Assembly: GCF_012034175.1 (NCBI RefSeq)
Contig: NZ_JAATEJ010000012.1
Location: 62,001 to 126,000 of the forward strand
Direction: 5' to 3'
DNA length: 64,000 bases
DNA from: Actinacidiphila epipremni
GTDB taxonomy: Bacteria; Actinomycetota; Actinomycetes; Streptomycetales; Streptomycetaceae
The notes beneath the pieces were generated by a model. The model made no database searches. It was not told the origin of the DNA and was given only the letters and a program-made list of their open reading frames with translations. Positions 17,725-25,508 of the stretch are shown here, in pieces. The translations under genes and the position numbers were made by a program. How positions within the stretch are numbered: the stretch's first letter is position 1; each line of letters opens with the position of its first letter.

Positions 17725-18452
17725 CCCACCCGGCCGGCGGGCCCGTCGTCCACGACGCCGCCACCCTGCCCAGCAACGACAACGTCAACCCGTACGCCTT
17801 CAGCGTCGACCTCGAAGGCCAGTGGTTCCTGCAGAAGGGGAAGATGATCGCCTACTACGGGCAGATCGACTTCCACGCCATCGGCCACGGCCCGCTCGAC
17901 CACCTGATCGCCGCCAACTTCCACTCCCCGCTGCACGCCAGCGCGTGGGTCGTCGCGCAGGGCCGCGGCAAGATGCTGCTGGCCGACCGGGCGTACGACA
18001 TCAACTCCTACGACCTCGACGAGGGCAACCTCACCATCCGCTCCGGCAACCTGCTGGCCTTCCAGCCCGGGCTGACCCTCAAGCAGTCGATCATCCCCGG
18101 CTTCCTGACCCTCCTGGGCACCGGCAAGTTCGTCGCCGCCTCCAACGGCGCGGTGCACTTCGTCGAACCGCCCATCCGGGTCGACCCGCAGGCCCTCGTC
18201 GGCTGGGCCGACTGCCCGAGCCCGTGCCACCACTACGACCACGCCTACATGCGCGGCGTCCTCGGCGGCATCCGCGCGCTGACCGGCCTCGGCGGCGCCT
18301 CCGGCGAGGAGCACCAGTTCGAGTTCAGCGGCGCGGGGCAGGTGCTGCTCCAGTCCACCGAGCAGCTGATGCCCGAGGCCGACACCGGCGGCGTCCCGGC
18401 GAGCGCGGGCCCCGGCGTCCCCGGCGCGCAGCGCCCCGGAAGCCGAAGCTGA
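17721..18452 (+). CDS. AIM24-family protein, third copy
   Basis: 243-aa paralogue, more divergent: FSVDLEGQWFLQKGKMIAYYGQIDF, then GKMLLADRAYDINSYDLDEGNLTIRSGNLLAFQPGL and QFEFSGAGQVLLQS. The GTG overlaps the stop of the second copy by 4 nt. The C-terminus has a short Pro/Ala tail. Three divergent tandem copies suggest a hetero-oligomer, as TRAP-like folds form rings; this is inference. Confidence 0.82.
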   Translation: MTHPAGGPVVHDAATLPSNDNVNPYAFSVDLEGQWFLQKGKMIAYYGQIDFHAIGHGPLDHLIAANFHSPLHASAWVVAQGRGKMLLADRAYDINSYDLDEGNLTIRSGNLLAFQPGLTLKQSIIPGFLTLLGTGKFVAASNGAVHFVEPPIRVDPQALVGWADCPSPCHHYDHAYMRGVLGGIRALTGLGGASGEEHQFEFSGAGQVLLQSTEQLMPEADTGGVPASAGPGVPGAQRPGSRS

Positions 18453-18524
18453 CCGGCCCAACAGGGCCGCTGCACACGGTGACCGGCTCACTACCCTGGT
18501 AAACATACGAATCTCGACGGACGG

Positions 18525-18538
18525 TAGAATTCCCCGTA
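18525..18538 (+). promoter_or_regulatory. Putative -10 box, leaderless MarR gene
   Basis: TAGAAT at 18525-18530 lies 7 nt before the MarR ATG, which has no ribosome site. A start of transcription at or next to the ATG would give a leaderless mRNA. No convincing -35 is seen. Confidence 0.4.
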
Positions 18539-19020
18539 TGACGACGGAGACCGCGGAAAGCGCCACCACCTGGCTCACCGAGGATGAGCAGCGCGCGTGG
18601 CGCATCCATCTCGATGTCAGCCGGCTGCTCATGTACCAGCTGGAGCGCGACCTGCAACCCTTCGGCCTCACCAACAACGACTACGAGATCCTCGTCAACC
18701 TCTCCGAGGCCGAGGACCGCCGGATGCGGATGAGCGACCTGGCGAAGTCCACGCTCCAGTCCAAGAGCCGCCTGTCGCACCAGATCACCCGCATGGAGGC
18801 CGCGGGTTACGTGCGCCGCGAGAACTGCGAGGAGGACCGCCGCGGTCTCTACGCCGTCCTCACCGAACACGGCTGGGACACCATGCGCCATGTCGCCCCC
18901 CGCCATGTCGCCTCCGTCCGCGAGCACTTCATCGACCTCATCCCCCCGCACGCCCTGGCCGCCTACCGCGAAGCCCTCTCCCCCGTAGCCACCCACCTCC
19001 GCACCACCCGCCCCCGGTAG
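18538..19020 (+). CDS. MarR-family transcriptional regulator
   Basis: 160-aa MarR protein: RIHLDVSRLLMYQLERDLQPFGLTNNDYEILVNLSEAEDRRMRMSDLA, then SKSRLSHQITRMEAAGYVRRENCEEDRRGLYAVLTEHG, the winged-helix core and wing. It acts as a dimeric repressor usually released by phenolic or other small ligands. It lies downstream of the AIM24 operon and upstream of a 48-bp tandem repeat. No Shine-Dalgarno sequence is visible, suggesting leaderless translation. Target genes are unknown. Confidence 0.87.
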   Translation: MTTETAESATTWLTEDEQRAWRIHLDVSRLLMYQLERDLQPFGLTNNDYEILVNLSEAEDRRMRMSDLAKSTLQSKSRLSHQITRMEAAGYVRRENCEEDRRGLYAVLTEHGWDTMRHVAPRHVASVREHFIDLIPPHALAAYREALSPVATHLRTTRPR

Positions 19021-19044
19021 GAACTGCCGAGGAGCCGGCCCTGC

Positions 19045-19160
19045 AGGGGCGCGGGGAACTGCGCCCCGAGCCCCGCGGAGGGCCTGCTTTTCAGGGGCGC
19101 GAGGAACTGCGCCCCGAGCCCCGCGGAGGGCCTGCTTTTCAGGGGCGCGGGGAACTGCGC
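19045..19160 (+). repeat. 48-bp tandem repeat, 2.4 copies
   Basis: Units at 19045-19092, 19093-19140 and a partial third at 19141-19160. Each starts AGGGGCGCGGGGAACTGCGC (second unit GCGAGG instead of GCGGGG) and ends with CTGCTTTTC. The same core is present in reverse orientation at 50512-50531 inside glgB, and CTTTTCAGGGGCGCG recurs at 50368-50382. From memory this motif is abundant in Streptomyces genomes. No gene covers this stretch. Confidence 0.85.
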
Positions 19161-19293
19161 GCCCAGCCGAAACGGCGAGAAGGTCCCGGCACCGGCAGAA
19201 CGGCCCACCCCCGTGGGGTGCGGACCCGCGGGTCAAAGTCCCCCGTCACCTCAGCGCCCCCTCACGCGTGAGCAATAGCGGGAGGGCAAGCAC

Positions 19294-19878
19294 ATGACCG
19301 CACAACCCGCGGAGCGCCTCGCGGATTTCGACGACTTCTACGCCGCCACGGCCAAAAAAATGGTCGCCGTCGTCTTCGCCGTCACCGGCGACCTCGCGGA
19401 GGCCGAGGACGCCGTCCAGGAGGCGTACGCCCGCGCCTGGACCCGCTGGGACGCGCTCACCGCCGAAGGCGACCCGACCCCCTGGGTCAGAACCGTCGCG
19501 CTGCGGCTGGCCGTCAGCACCTGGCGCAAGGCGCGCAACCGCATGCGCGCCCACTTCCGGCACGGGCCGCCGCCCGACGCGCCCGCGCTCGCCCCGGACC
19601 GGGTCGCGCTGGTGGACGCGCTGCGCTCGCTCGGCGACGACCAGCGCACCGCCGTGGTGATGCACCACCTGCTGGACCTGCCGATCGAGCAGATCGCCCG
19701 GGAGACCGGGGTGTCGTCCGCCGCGGTACGCACCCGGCTCAGCCGCGGACGCAAGGCGCTGGGCGCCCGGCTCCGGGACGATCCCGAGCCCGCGGACCCC
19801 GAACCCGCGGCCCCCGCCGCCCGCCGACCCGCCCATCCCGAGCACCTACGCACCCTGGAGGTGCCCCTCCATGGCTGA
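19294..19878 (+). CDS. ECF sigma factor (SigE-family)
   Basis: 194-aa RNA polymerase sigma-70 family protein of the extracytoplasmic-function group. Region 2 is FDDFYAATAKKMVAVVFAVTGDLAEAEDAVQEAYARAWTRWD; region 4 is ALRSLGDDQRTAVVMHHLLDLPIEQIARETGVSSAAVRTRLSRGRKAL. The ATG has GGGAGG 8 nt upstream. The C-terminal tail (about 30 residues) is Pro/Ala/Asp-rich. Its stop overlaps the next gene by 8 nt, and that membrane protein may be a cognate regulator, although it lacks an evident zinc anti-sigma motif. Confidence 0.9.
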   Translation: MTAQPAERLADFDDFYAATAKKMVAVVFAVTGDLAEAEDAVQEAYARAWTRWDALTAEGDPTPWVRTVALRLAVSTWRKARNRMRAHFRHGPPPDAPALAPDRVALVDALRSLGDDQRTAVVMHHLLDLPIEQIARETGVSSAAVRTRLSRGRKALGARLRDDPEPADPEPAAPAARRPAHPEHLRTLEVPLHG

Positions 19879-20869
19879 CGCGCCCGACGACCGGCCGCCC
19901 GGCACCGTCCCCGGCGACAGCACCGGCCCCGGCCCCGGCCCCGGCGACCGCGACCGCGCCCGTATCGACGACCGGCTGCGCGACCTGGCCCACGACACCG
20001 AGCCGCTGGTCGTGCTGGCCGGGCCGGCCGCCGCCCGCTCCCGCGGCGAGCGGCGCCGCGCCCGGCGCAGGGCCGCGGCGGTGAGCGCCGCCGCCGCGCT
20101 GGTCCTCGGCGTCGGGGGCTGGCAGCTGCTGCCCCGGCTCGACGCCACCGGCACCCGTACCGCACCGCCCGCCGCGTCCGCGTCCGCGGCCCCCGACCCC
20201 GTGCCGTCCGCCTCGGCGCTCGGCGAGCGGCTGCTGGACGGGCTGCTGCCGCCCAGCTCGCTGCCGTACCCGGTGAAGTGGCAGTGGTCGGTGGCCGGTG
20301 ACGCGGAGGCGAAGAAGATCACCCCGGAGTGCGGCGTGCCGGCCATGGCCGGCACGACGGCGACGGCCTCGCGTACCTTCCGGGCCGCGATGGTGCCCGC
20401 GACCGCGTACGAGAAGGTCTTCGTCCTCCCCGACGCGACCGCCGCGGCCGATGTCGCGGACGGGCTGCGCAAGGAGATGGCGCCCACGTGCGGCATGTCC
20501 TTCGCCACCACCGACGCCGGCGCCTGGGGCATGCAGCTCGCGCACCGCTCCATGGGCGTGTCCGACGAGCACACCGGCGTGGTCGTGTGGGTGCAGAGCC
20601 AGGGGCGGTACGTCGCCGTGCTGGTGCTCGACAGCCCGAAGTCGCCGGTGGCCGTGGGCCTGGGGGACGAGCCCGACGGGCCGCGCCCGGCCGGCTGCCT
20701 CGCCGACTCCCTCGACCGGATGGCCCTCGACCACTACCCCGCGGCCCTGCCCTCGACGGCCTCCGGCGGCACCGGCGGCAGCTACGGGAGCCGCGGCGGC
20801 ACCAGCGCCGGCAAGGGCCCCGCCCAGGGCGCCGGCCCCGCCAAGACGCTCACCGCAGACGACTGCTGA
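19871..20869 (+). CDS. Membrane-anchored protein coupled to ECF sigma factor
   Basis: 332-aa protein with a cytoplasmic N-terminus of about 70 residues rich in Asp, Arg and Pro, one transmembrane helix (AAAVSAAAALVLGVGGWQLL), and an extracytoplasmic domain of about 240 residues with two to three Cys (ECGVPAM, PTCGMSF, AGCLADS) and a disordered Gly/Ser tail. Topology and overlap with the sigma gene suggest a sensor or anti-sigma partner. No HxxxCxxC zinc motif is present, so this remains inference. I do not recognise the domain. Confidence 0.72.
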   Translation: MADAPDDRPPGTVPGDSTGPGPGPGDRDRARIDDRLRDLAHDTEPLVVLAGPAAARSRGERRRARRRAAAVSAAAALVLGVGGWQLLPRLDATGTRTAPPAASASAAPDPVPSASALGERLLDGLLPPSSLPYPVKWQWSVAGDAEAKKITPECGVPAMAGTTATASRTFRAAMVPATAYEKVFVLPDATAAADVADGLRKEMAPTCGMSFATTDAGAWGMQLAHRSMGVSDEHTGVVVWVQSQGRYVAVLVLDSPKSPVAVGLGDEPDGPRPAGCLADSLDRMALDHYPAALPSTASGGTGGSYGSRGGTSAGKGPAQGAGPAKTLTADDC

Positions 20870-20884
20870 CAAGGACCCACCACC

Positions 20885-22189
20885 GTGTACCGCACCGTGC
20901 ACCCCACCGCGTCCCGCACCTGCACCGGACCCGCCATACCCGCCCGGCGCCGCCCGCGGGCGCTCACCGTGCCCGCCCTGCTGCTGGCCCTGCTCCTCGG
21001 CGCCGCCGGCTGCGGCGGCCACGACGGCGCGGCCACCGCCCCTGGCGCCCCGGGCGGCGACGCCAAGGGCGGCACCTCGGCCGCCGCCCCGCGGCCGGGC
21101 GTCACCGTCACCCCCGCCGCCGGCCGCAGCGTCGCCCCCGGCACCCCCGTCTCCGTCACCGCCACGGGCGGCGGCACCCTCGACGCCGTCACCGTCACCC
21201 CGAACGGCAGGTCCGGCGACGGCGTCGACCCCGTCGAGGTCACCGGCACGCTCGCCGCCGACCGGCACACCTGGACCTCCGACCGCACCATGACGCCCGG
21301 CACCTCCTACACCGTCACCGTCACCTCCTCCGACGCCGCCGGCACGAAGGCCACGACGTCCAGCGGCTTCCGTACGACGGCCGCCGCCAAGGTCAACGGC
21401 GTGACCGCGACGCCGCTCAACAACGCCGTCGTCGGCGTCGGCCTGCCCGTCTCGCTCGCCTTCGACAAGCCCGTCACCGACAAGGCCGCCGTCGAGCGGG
21501 CCCTCGACGTCACCACCACCCCGGCGGTCAAGGGCAGTTGGGGCTGGCTCACCGACCCGCTCACCGGCATCCAGCGGGTCGACTGGCGCCCCGACACGTA
21601 CTGGCCGTCCGGCACCGAGGTCACGCTCACCGCGAAGCTCAGCGGTATCGACACCGGCGGCGGGCGCTACCTGCGGCGGGACGTCCACGACACCTTCAGC
21701 GTCGGCACCGCCCGTATCTCGTACGCGGACCTGTCCACCCACCGCATGCGCGTCACCGAGAACGGCCGTACCGTCAAGGACTTCAAGATCTCCGGCGGCA
21801 GCGCCGCCTGGCCGACCTGGAACGGCACGATGGTCGTGATGACCAAGCAGTCGACGGTCCGCATGACGTCGTCCTCCGTGGACATCGCCACCAGCGAGGA
21901 CTCCGCCGACTTCTACGACGAGGACGTCCACGACGCGGTGCGCATCACCACCTCGGGTACGTTCGTGCACGCCGCGCCCTGGAACGACCGGTACATGGGC
22001 AAGCAGAACAAGAGCCACGGCTGCATCGGCCTCAGCGCCGCCGACGCCGCGTGGTTCTTCGCCGCCGCCACCCGCGGTGACCTGGTCATCGCCACCGGCT
22101 CGACCAGGGCCGTCGTCGACAAGGGCAACGGGTACGGCGAGTGGAACCTGACCGCGGCCCAGTGGCACGCGCTCAGCGCCCTGGCGTGA
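20885..22189 (+). CDS. L,D-transpeptidase lipoprotein (YkuD, Ig-like domains)
   Basis: 434-aa exported enzyme that forms 3-3 cross-links in peptidoglycan. It has an N-terminal signal with a lipobox-like AAGC (Cys43), two Ig-like domains (about residues 60-250), and a YkuD catalytic domain ending in KSHGCIGLS, with nucleophile Cys380 and His378; an upstream conserved His lies in TFVHAAPW. The C-terminal segment EWNLTAAQWHALSALA resembles the cap of mycobacterial LdtMt2-type enzymes. GTG is preceded by AAGGA 9 nt away. It follows the sigma factor and its membrane partner with 15 bp spacing, so the three probably respond together to cell-envelope stress. Confidence 0.9.
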   Translation: MYRTVHPTASRTCTGPAIPARRRPRALTVPALLLALLLGAAGCGGHDGAATAPGAPGGDAKGGTSAAAPRPGVTVTPAAGRSVAPGTPVSVTATGGGTLDAVTVTPNGRSGDGVDPVEVTGTLAADRHTWTSDRTMTPGTSYTVTVTSSDAAGTKATTSSGFRTTAAAKVNGVTATPLNNAVVGVGLPVSLAFDKPVTDKAAVERALDVTTTPAVKGSWGWLTDPLTGIQRVDWRPDTYWPSGTEVTLTAKLSGIDTGGGRYLRRDVHDTFSVGTARISYADLSTHRMRVTENGRTVKDFKISGGSAAWPTWNGTMVVMTKQSTVRMTSSSVDIATSEDSADFYDEDVHDAVRITTSGTFVHAAPWNDRYMGKQNKSHGCIGLSAADAAWFFAAATRGDLVIATGSTRAVVDKGNGYGEWNLTAAQWHALSALA

Positions 22190-22228
22190 GGCGCGGGCCG
22201 CTGCCTGCGCCCGAGGACCGAGACAGCC

Positions 22229-22257
22229 GTGACCAGCATGTGACCGACGGGTAGGCT
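22229..22257 (+). promoter_or_regulatory. Putative sigma-70 promoter of second MarR gene
   Basis: GTGACC (22229-22234), 17-bp spacer, TAGGCT (22252-22257), then 7 nt to the GTG start. No ribosome site is present, so transcription likely starts at or next to the start codon (leaderless). Confidence 0.45.
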
Positions 22258-22264
22258 CAGGCCC

Positions 22265-22774
22265 GTGTCAAAGCCCCTGAGCCTCCCCTTCGACCCCATC
22301 GCCCGCGCCGACGAGCACTGGACCCAGCGGTGGGGAGGCGTCCCGTCCATGGGCGCGATCACCTCGATCATGCGCGCCCAGCAGATCCTGCTCGGCCAGG
22401 TCGATGCGGTCGTCAAGCCGTACGGGCTGACGTTCGCGCGCTACGAGGCCCTGGTGCTGCTCACCTTCTCCAAGGCCGGCGAGCTGCCGATGTCCAAGAT
22501 CGGCGAGCGGCTGATGGTGCACCCCACGTCGGTCACCAACACCGTGGACCGCCTGGTGGCCTCCGGCCTGGTCGACAAGCGCCCCAACCCCAACGACGGC
22601 CGCGGCACGCTCGCCTCGATCACCGACAAGGGCCGGGAGATCGTCGAGTCCGCCACCCGCGACCTGATGGCGATGGACTTCGGCCTCGGCGTCTACGACG
22701 CGGAGGAGTGCGCGGAGATTTTCGCGCTGCTCAGGCCGTTGAGGATAGCGGCGGGGGATTTCGAGGAGGGCTGA
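22265..22774 (+). CDS. MarR-family transcriptional regulator
   Basis: 169-aa MarR protein with the core MRAQQILLGQVDAVVKPYGLTFARYEALVLLTFSKAGELPMSKIGERLMVHPTSVTNTVDRLVASGLVDKRPNPNDGRGTLASITDKGREIV. The recognition helix segment HPTSVTNTVDRL and the wing with DGRG are clear. It is not closely related to the MarR at 18.5 kb. The C-terminus ends in EEG at the point where an 89-bp tandem repeat begins, so the last residues and stop lie within the repeat. Conserved next to icmA in Streptomyces to my recollection; possible control of icmA is untested. Confidence 0.87.
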   Translation: MSKPLSLPFDPIARADEHWTQRWGGVPSMGAITSIMRAQQILLGQVDAVVKPYGLTFARYEALVLLTFSKAGELPMSKIGERLMVHPTSVTNTVDRLVASGLVDKRPNPNDGRGTLASITDKGREIVESATRDLMAMDFGLGVYDAEECAEIFALLRPLRIAAGDFEEG

Positions 22775-22940
22775 CGAGCGAGCTCCCGGAGCGGTCGGCC
22801 GAGGAACGAGGCCGCCCGCGGAGGGAGTGAGGAGGAAGACCGACCAGGCAGGAGGAGGGCTGACGAGCGAGTTCCCGGAGCGGTCGGCCGAGGGACGAGG
22901 CCGCCCGCGGAGGGAGTGAGGAGGAAGACCGACCAGGCAG
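22763..22940 (+). repeat. 89-bp perfect-phase tandem duplication
   Basis: Units 22763-22851 and 22852-22940 differ at two positions (GAGCTCCC to GAGTTCCC; GAGGAACG to GAGGGACG). The first unit contains the MarR stop codon. A degenerate third start follows. No gene covers the second unit. Confidence 0.9.
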
Positions 22941-23013
22941 GGGGAGGGGTAGGCAGGGGGAGGGCTGACGGGCGGGGGTGAAAACCGGGGCGGGACGGCC
23001 CGGGGTTACGCTC

Positions 23014-23361
23014 ATGGGCATGAAACAAAGCGTGCTGACCCGCTACCGGGTGATGGCCTACGTGACCGGCGTCCTGCTGATCGCGCTCACCCTCGCCGTC
23101 ATCGGCAAGTACGGGCTCGACATCAGCGGCGCGGGCACCGCCACCACCGTGATCGGCTTCGCCCACGGCTGGCTCTACGTGGTCTACCTGGTCTTCGCCT
23201 TCGACCTGTGCTCCAAGGCCAAGTGGCCGATCGGCCGGATGGCCTGGGTGCTGCTGGCCGGCACGGTCCCGACCGCCGCCTTCTTCGTCGAGCGCCGCGT
23301 CACCCGTGAGCTGGCCCCCCGGGTCGTCGTCCCGGAGACCGCCGAGCCCGTCAAGGTGTAG
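23014..23361 (+). CDS. DUF3817 integral membrane protein, second copy
   Basis: About 115-aa membrane protein (ATG 23014, or 23020) with three helices: RVMAYVTGVLLIALTLAVIGKYG, then VIGFAHGWLYVVYLVFAFDLCSKAKW and MAWVLLAGTVPTAAFFVERRVTREL. It matches the DUF3817 family and the 15.1-kb paralogue in the pattern of GMVHG/GFAHG and FFVERR. Function unknown. No strong ribosome site; TTACGCTCATGGGC before the start suggests short leader. It precedes icmA. Confidence 0.82.
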   Translation: MGMKQSVLTRYRVMAYVTGVLLIALTLAVIGKYGLDISGAGTATTVIGFAHGWLYVVYLVFAFDLCSKAKWPIGRMAWVLLAGTVPTAAFFVERRVTRELAPRVVVPETAEPVKV

Positions 23362-23430
23362 CCCGCGCGCGACCGGCGCGTACGGGTAAAAAAACCGGCC
23401 CATCCATGTGGTGGGCCGCGTGTCATCGAC

Positions 23431-23454
23431 ATTTACTAGGACGTCCTAGTAAAT
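23431..23454. promoter_or_regulatory. 24-bp perfect palindrome at icmA start
   Basis: Half-site ATTTACTAGGAC followed at once by its exact reverse complement (GTCCTAGTAAAT), centre at 23442/23443. It ends 8 nt before the icmA ATG and so covers or touches the ribosome-binding region. It is AT-rich compared with its surroundings. Very likely an operator of a dimeric repressor (TetR- or MarR-like); the identity is unknown. Confidence 0.75.
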
Positions 23455-23462
23455 TCGAGGGT

Positions 23463-25163
23463 ATGGACGCTGCGGAGATCGAGACAGGACGCCGGCGCTG
23501 GCAGGCACGCTACGACGCCAGCCGCCGGCGGGACGCCGACTTCACGACGCTCTCCGGGGACCCGGTCGAGCCCGTGTACGGACCGCCGCCCGGCGCGGAC
23601 GTGCCGGGGTTCGAGCGGATCGGCTGGCCGGGGGAGTATCCCTTCACGCGCGGGCTGTACGCCACGGGCTACCGCGGCAGGACGTGGACGATCCGGCAGT
23701 TCGCCGGCTTCGGCAACGCCCGGCAGACCAACGAGCGGTACCGCTCCATCCTCGCCAACGGCGGCGGCGGGCTGTCGGTCGCCTTCGACATGCCGACGCT
23801 GATGGGCCGCGACTCCGACGACCCCCGCTCGCTCGGCGAGGTCGGCCACTGCGGTGTCGCCATCGACTCGGCCGCCGACATGGAAGTGCTCTTCCACGAC
23901 ATCCCGCTCGGCGACATCACCACCTCCATGACCATCTCCGGGCCCGCCGTCCCGGTCTTCTGCATGTACCTGGTCGCCGCCGAACGCCAGGGCGTCGACC
24001 CGGCCATACTGAACGGCACGCTCCAGACCGACATCTTCAAGGAGTACATCGCGCAGAAGGAGTGGCTCTTCGCCCCCGAGCCGCACCTGCGGCTCATCGG
24101 CGACCTGATGGAGCACTGCGCGGCGGCCATCCCGGCGTACAAACCGCTGTCGGTGTCCGGCTACCACATCCGCGAGGCCGGCGCCACGGCCGCCCAGGAG
24201 CTCGCCTACACCCTCGCCGACGGCTTCGGCTACGTCGAGCTGGGCCTGAGCCGCGGCCTGGACGTCAACGTGTTCGCGCCGGGCCTGTCGTTCTTCTTCG
24301 ACGCCCACCTGGACTTCTTCGAGGAGATCGCCAAATTCCGCGCCGCCCGCCGCATCTGGGCCCGCTGGATGCGGGACGTGTACGGGGCGACGTCGGAGAA
24401 GGCGCAGTGGCTGCGCTTCCACACCCAGACGGCGGGGGTCTCGCTCACCGCCCAGCAGCCGTACAACAACGTGGTGCGCACCGCCGTGGAGGCGCTGTCC
24501 GCGGTGCTCGGCGGCACGAACTCGCTGCACACCAACGCCCTCGACGAGACGCTGGCCCTGCCGAGCGCCCAGGCCGCCGAGATCGCGCTGCGCACCCAGC
24601 AGGTGCTCATGGAGGAGACCGGCGTCGCCAACGTCGCCGACCCGCTCGGCGGCTCCTGGTACGTCGAGGCGCTCACCGACCGGATCGAGCAGGACGCGGA
24701 GAAGATCTTCGACAGGATCCGCGAGCTCGGCGAGCGCGCGGTGCCCAGCGGCGAGCACCCCATCGGCCCGATGACGTCCGGCATCCTGCGCGGCATCGAG
24801 GACGGCTACTTCACCGGCGAGACCGCGGAGGCCGCCTTCCGGTACCAGAGCGCGCTGGAGAAGGGCGACAAGCGGGTCGTCGGCGTCAACTGCCACACCG
24901 GCTCGGTCACCGGCGACCTGGAGATCCTGCGGGTCGGCCACGAGGTCGAGCGCGACCAGGTCGCGCTGCTCGCCGCCCGCCGGGCCGCCCGCGACGACGC
25001 GGCGGTGCGTACCGCGCTCGACGCGATGCTGGCCGCCGCGCGCGACGGCGGCAGCATGATCGCGCCGATGCTGGACGCGGTCAGGGCCGAGGCCACGCTC
25101 GGCGAGATCTGCGACGTGCTGCGCGCCGAGTGGGGCACGTACGCCGAGCCGGCCCGCTTCTGA
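23463..25163 (+). CDS. icmA: Isobutyryl-CoA mutase, large subunit
   Basis: 566-aa adenosylcobalamin-dependent acyl-CoA mutase subunit that interconverts isobutyryl-CoA and n-butyryl-CoA, linking valine breakdown to butyrate and polyketide starter/extender supply. Substrate-specificity residues agree with IcmA and not with methylmalonyl-CoA mutase: Phe80 (TIRQFAGFGN; Tyr in MCM) and Gln198 (YIAQKEW; Arg in MCM). It lacks the C-terminal B12 domain, so a separate small subunit IcmB is required; none is in this window. Length equals that of S. cinnamonensis and S. coelicolor IcmA as I recall. The ATG has GAGGG immediately upstream. A 24-bp palindrome overlaps this site. Confidence 0.93.
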   Translation: MDAAEIETGRRRWQARYDASRRRDADFTTLSGDPVEPVYGPPPGADVPGFERIGWPGEYPFTRGLYATGYRGRTWTIRQFAGFGNARQTNERYRSILANGGGGLSVAFDMPTLMGRDSDDPRSLGEVGHCGVAIDSAADMEVLFHDIPLGDITTSMTISGPAVPVFCMYLVAAERQGVDPAILNGTLQTDIFKEYIAQKEWLFAPEPHLRLIGDLMEHCAAAIPAYKPLSVSGYHIREAGATAAQELAYTLADGFGYVELGLSRGLDVNVFAPGLSFFFDAHLDFFEEIAKFRAARRIWARWMRDVYGATSEKAQWLRFHTQTAGVSLTAQQPYNNVVRTAVEALSAVLGGTNSLHTNALDETLALPSAQAAEIALRTQQVLMEETGVANVADPLGGSWYVEALTDRIEQDAEKIFDRIRELGERAVPSGEHPIGPMTSGILRGIEDGYFTGETAEAAFRYQSALEKGDKRVVGVNCHTGSVTGDLEILRVGHEVERDQVALLAARRAARDDAAVRTALDAMLAAARDGGSMIAPMLDAVRAEATLGEICDVLRAEWGTYAEPARF

Positions 25164-25264
25164 GCGCCCCGCACATCCCTCCATCCGCCCCCTGCGGCGC
25201 TGACCAGGCACGCGGTCGCGGTCGGTACATTCGAGGCCGACCCGGTCCCGCTGCTGAGGAAAGG

Positions 25265-25498
25265 ATGTGTGTGGCCCTCGAAGCGACCGTCGGCGACGAC
25301 GGGATGGTCTACATCAGGGAGACGGAACAGCCGGACGTGGTGGCCGTGACCACCGCGGCGAAATGGGACGCCTTCGTCAAGGGCGTCCTGGCGGGGGAGT
25401 TCGACCACTTCGTGGCCGGCTCCGCCGCCGCCGGAATGGCCGGTTCGCCGGCCGGAATGGCCGGAGGTGAGGCAGCCACCGCGCGGAATTTGTCCTGA
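25265..25498 (+). CDS. Small DUF397-like protein
   Basis: 77-aa protein starting at ATG 25265 (or GTG 25271, which has AAGG 6 nt upstream). The stretch TTAAKWDAFVKGVLAGEFDHF resembles the end of DUF397 proteins, but the W..SSYS half normally found in that family is missing, so it is either a degenerate member or a different small regulator-associated family. The C-terminus is an Ala/Gly/Met-rich repeat (AAGMAGSPAGMAGG). It ends 10 bp before a convergent TetR gene. No function is claimed. Confidence 0.6.
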   Translation: MCVALEATVGDDGMVYIRETEQPDVVAVTTAAKWDAFVKGVLAGEFDHFVAGSAAAGMAGSPAGMAGGEAATARNLS

Positions 25499-25508
25499 GC
25501 CCGCCGGC

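Noticed and set aside
19045..19160. Possible CRISPR array
   Set aside because: Repeat units are contiguous with no unique spacers and there are no cas genes.
19739..22168. Long minus-strand frame opposite sigma factor and transpeptidase genes
   Set aside because: Low-complexity Gly/Ala/Val antisense product, no start signal.
23463..25163. Methylmalonyl-CoA mutase or MeaA assignment
   Set aside because: Phe80 and Gln198 and the exact 566-aa length without a B12 domain identify IcmA.
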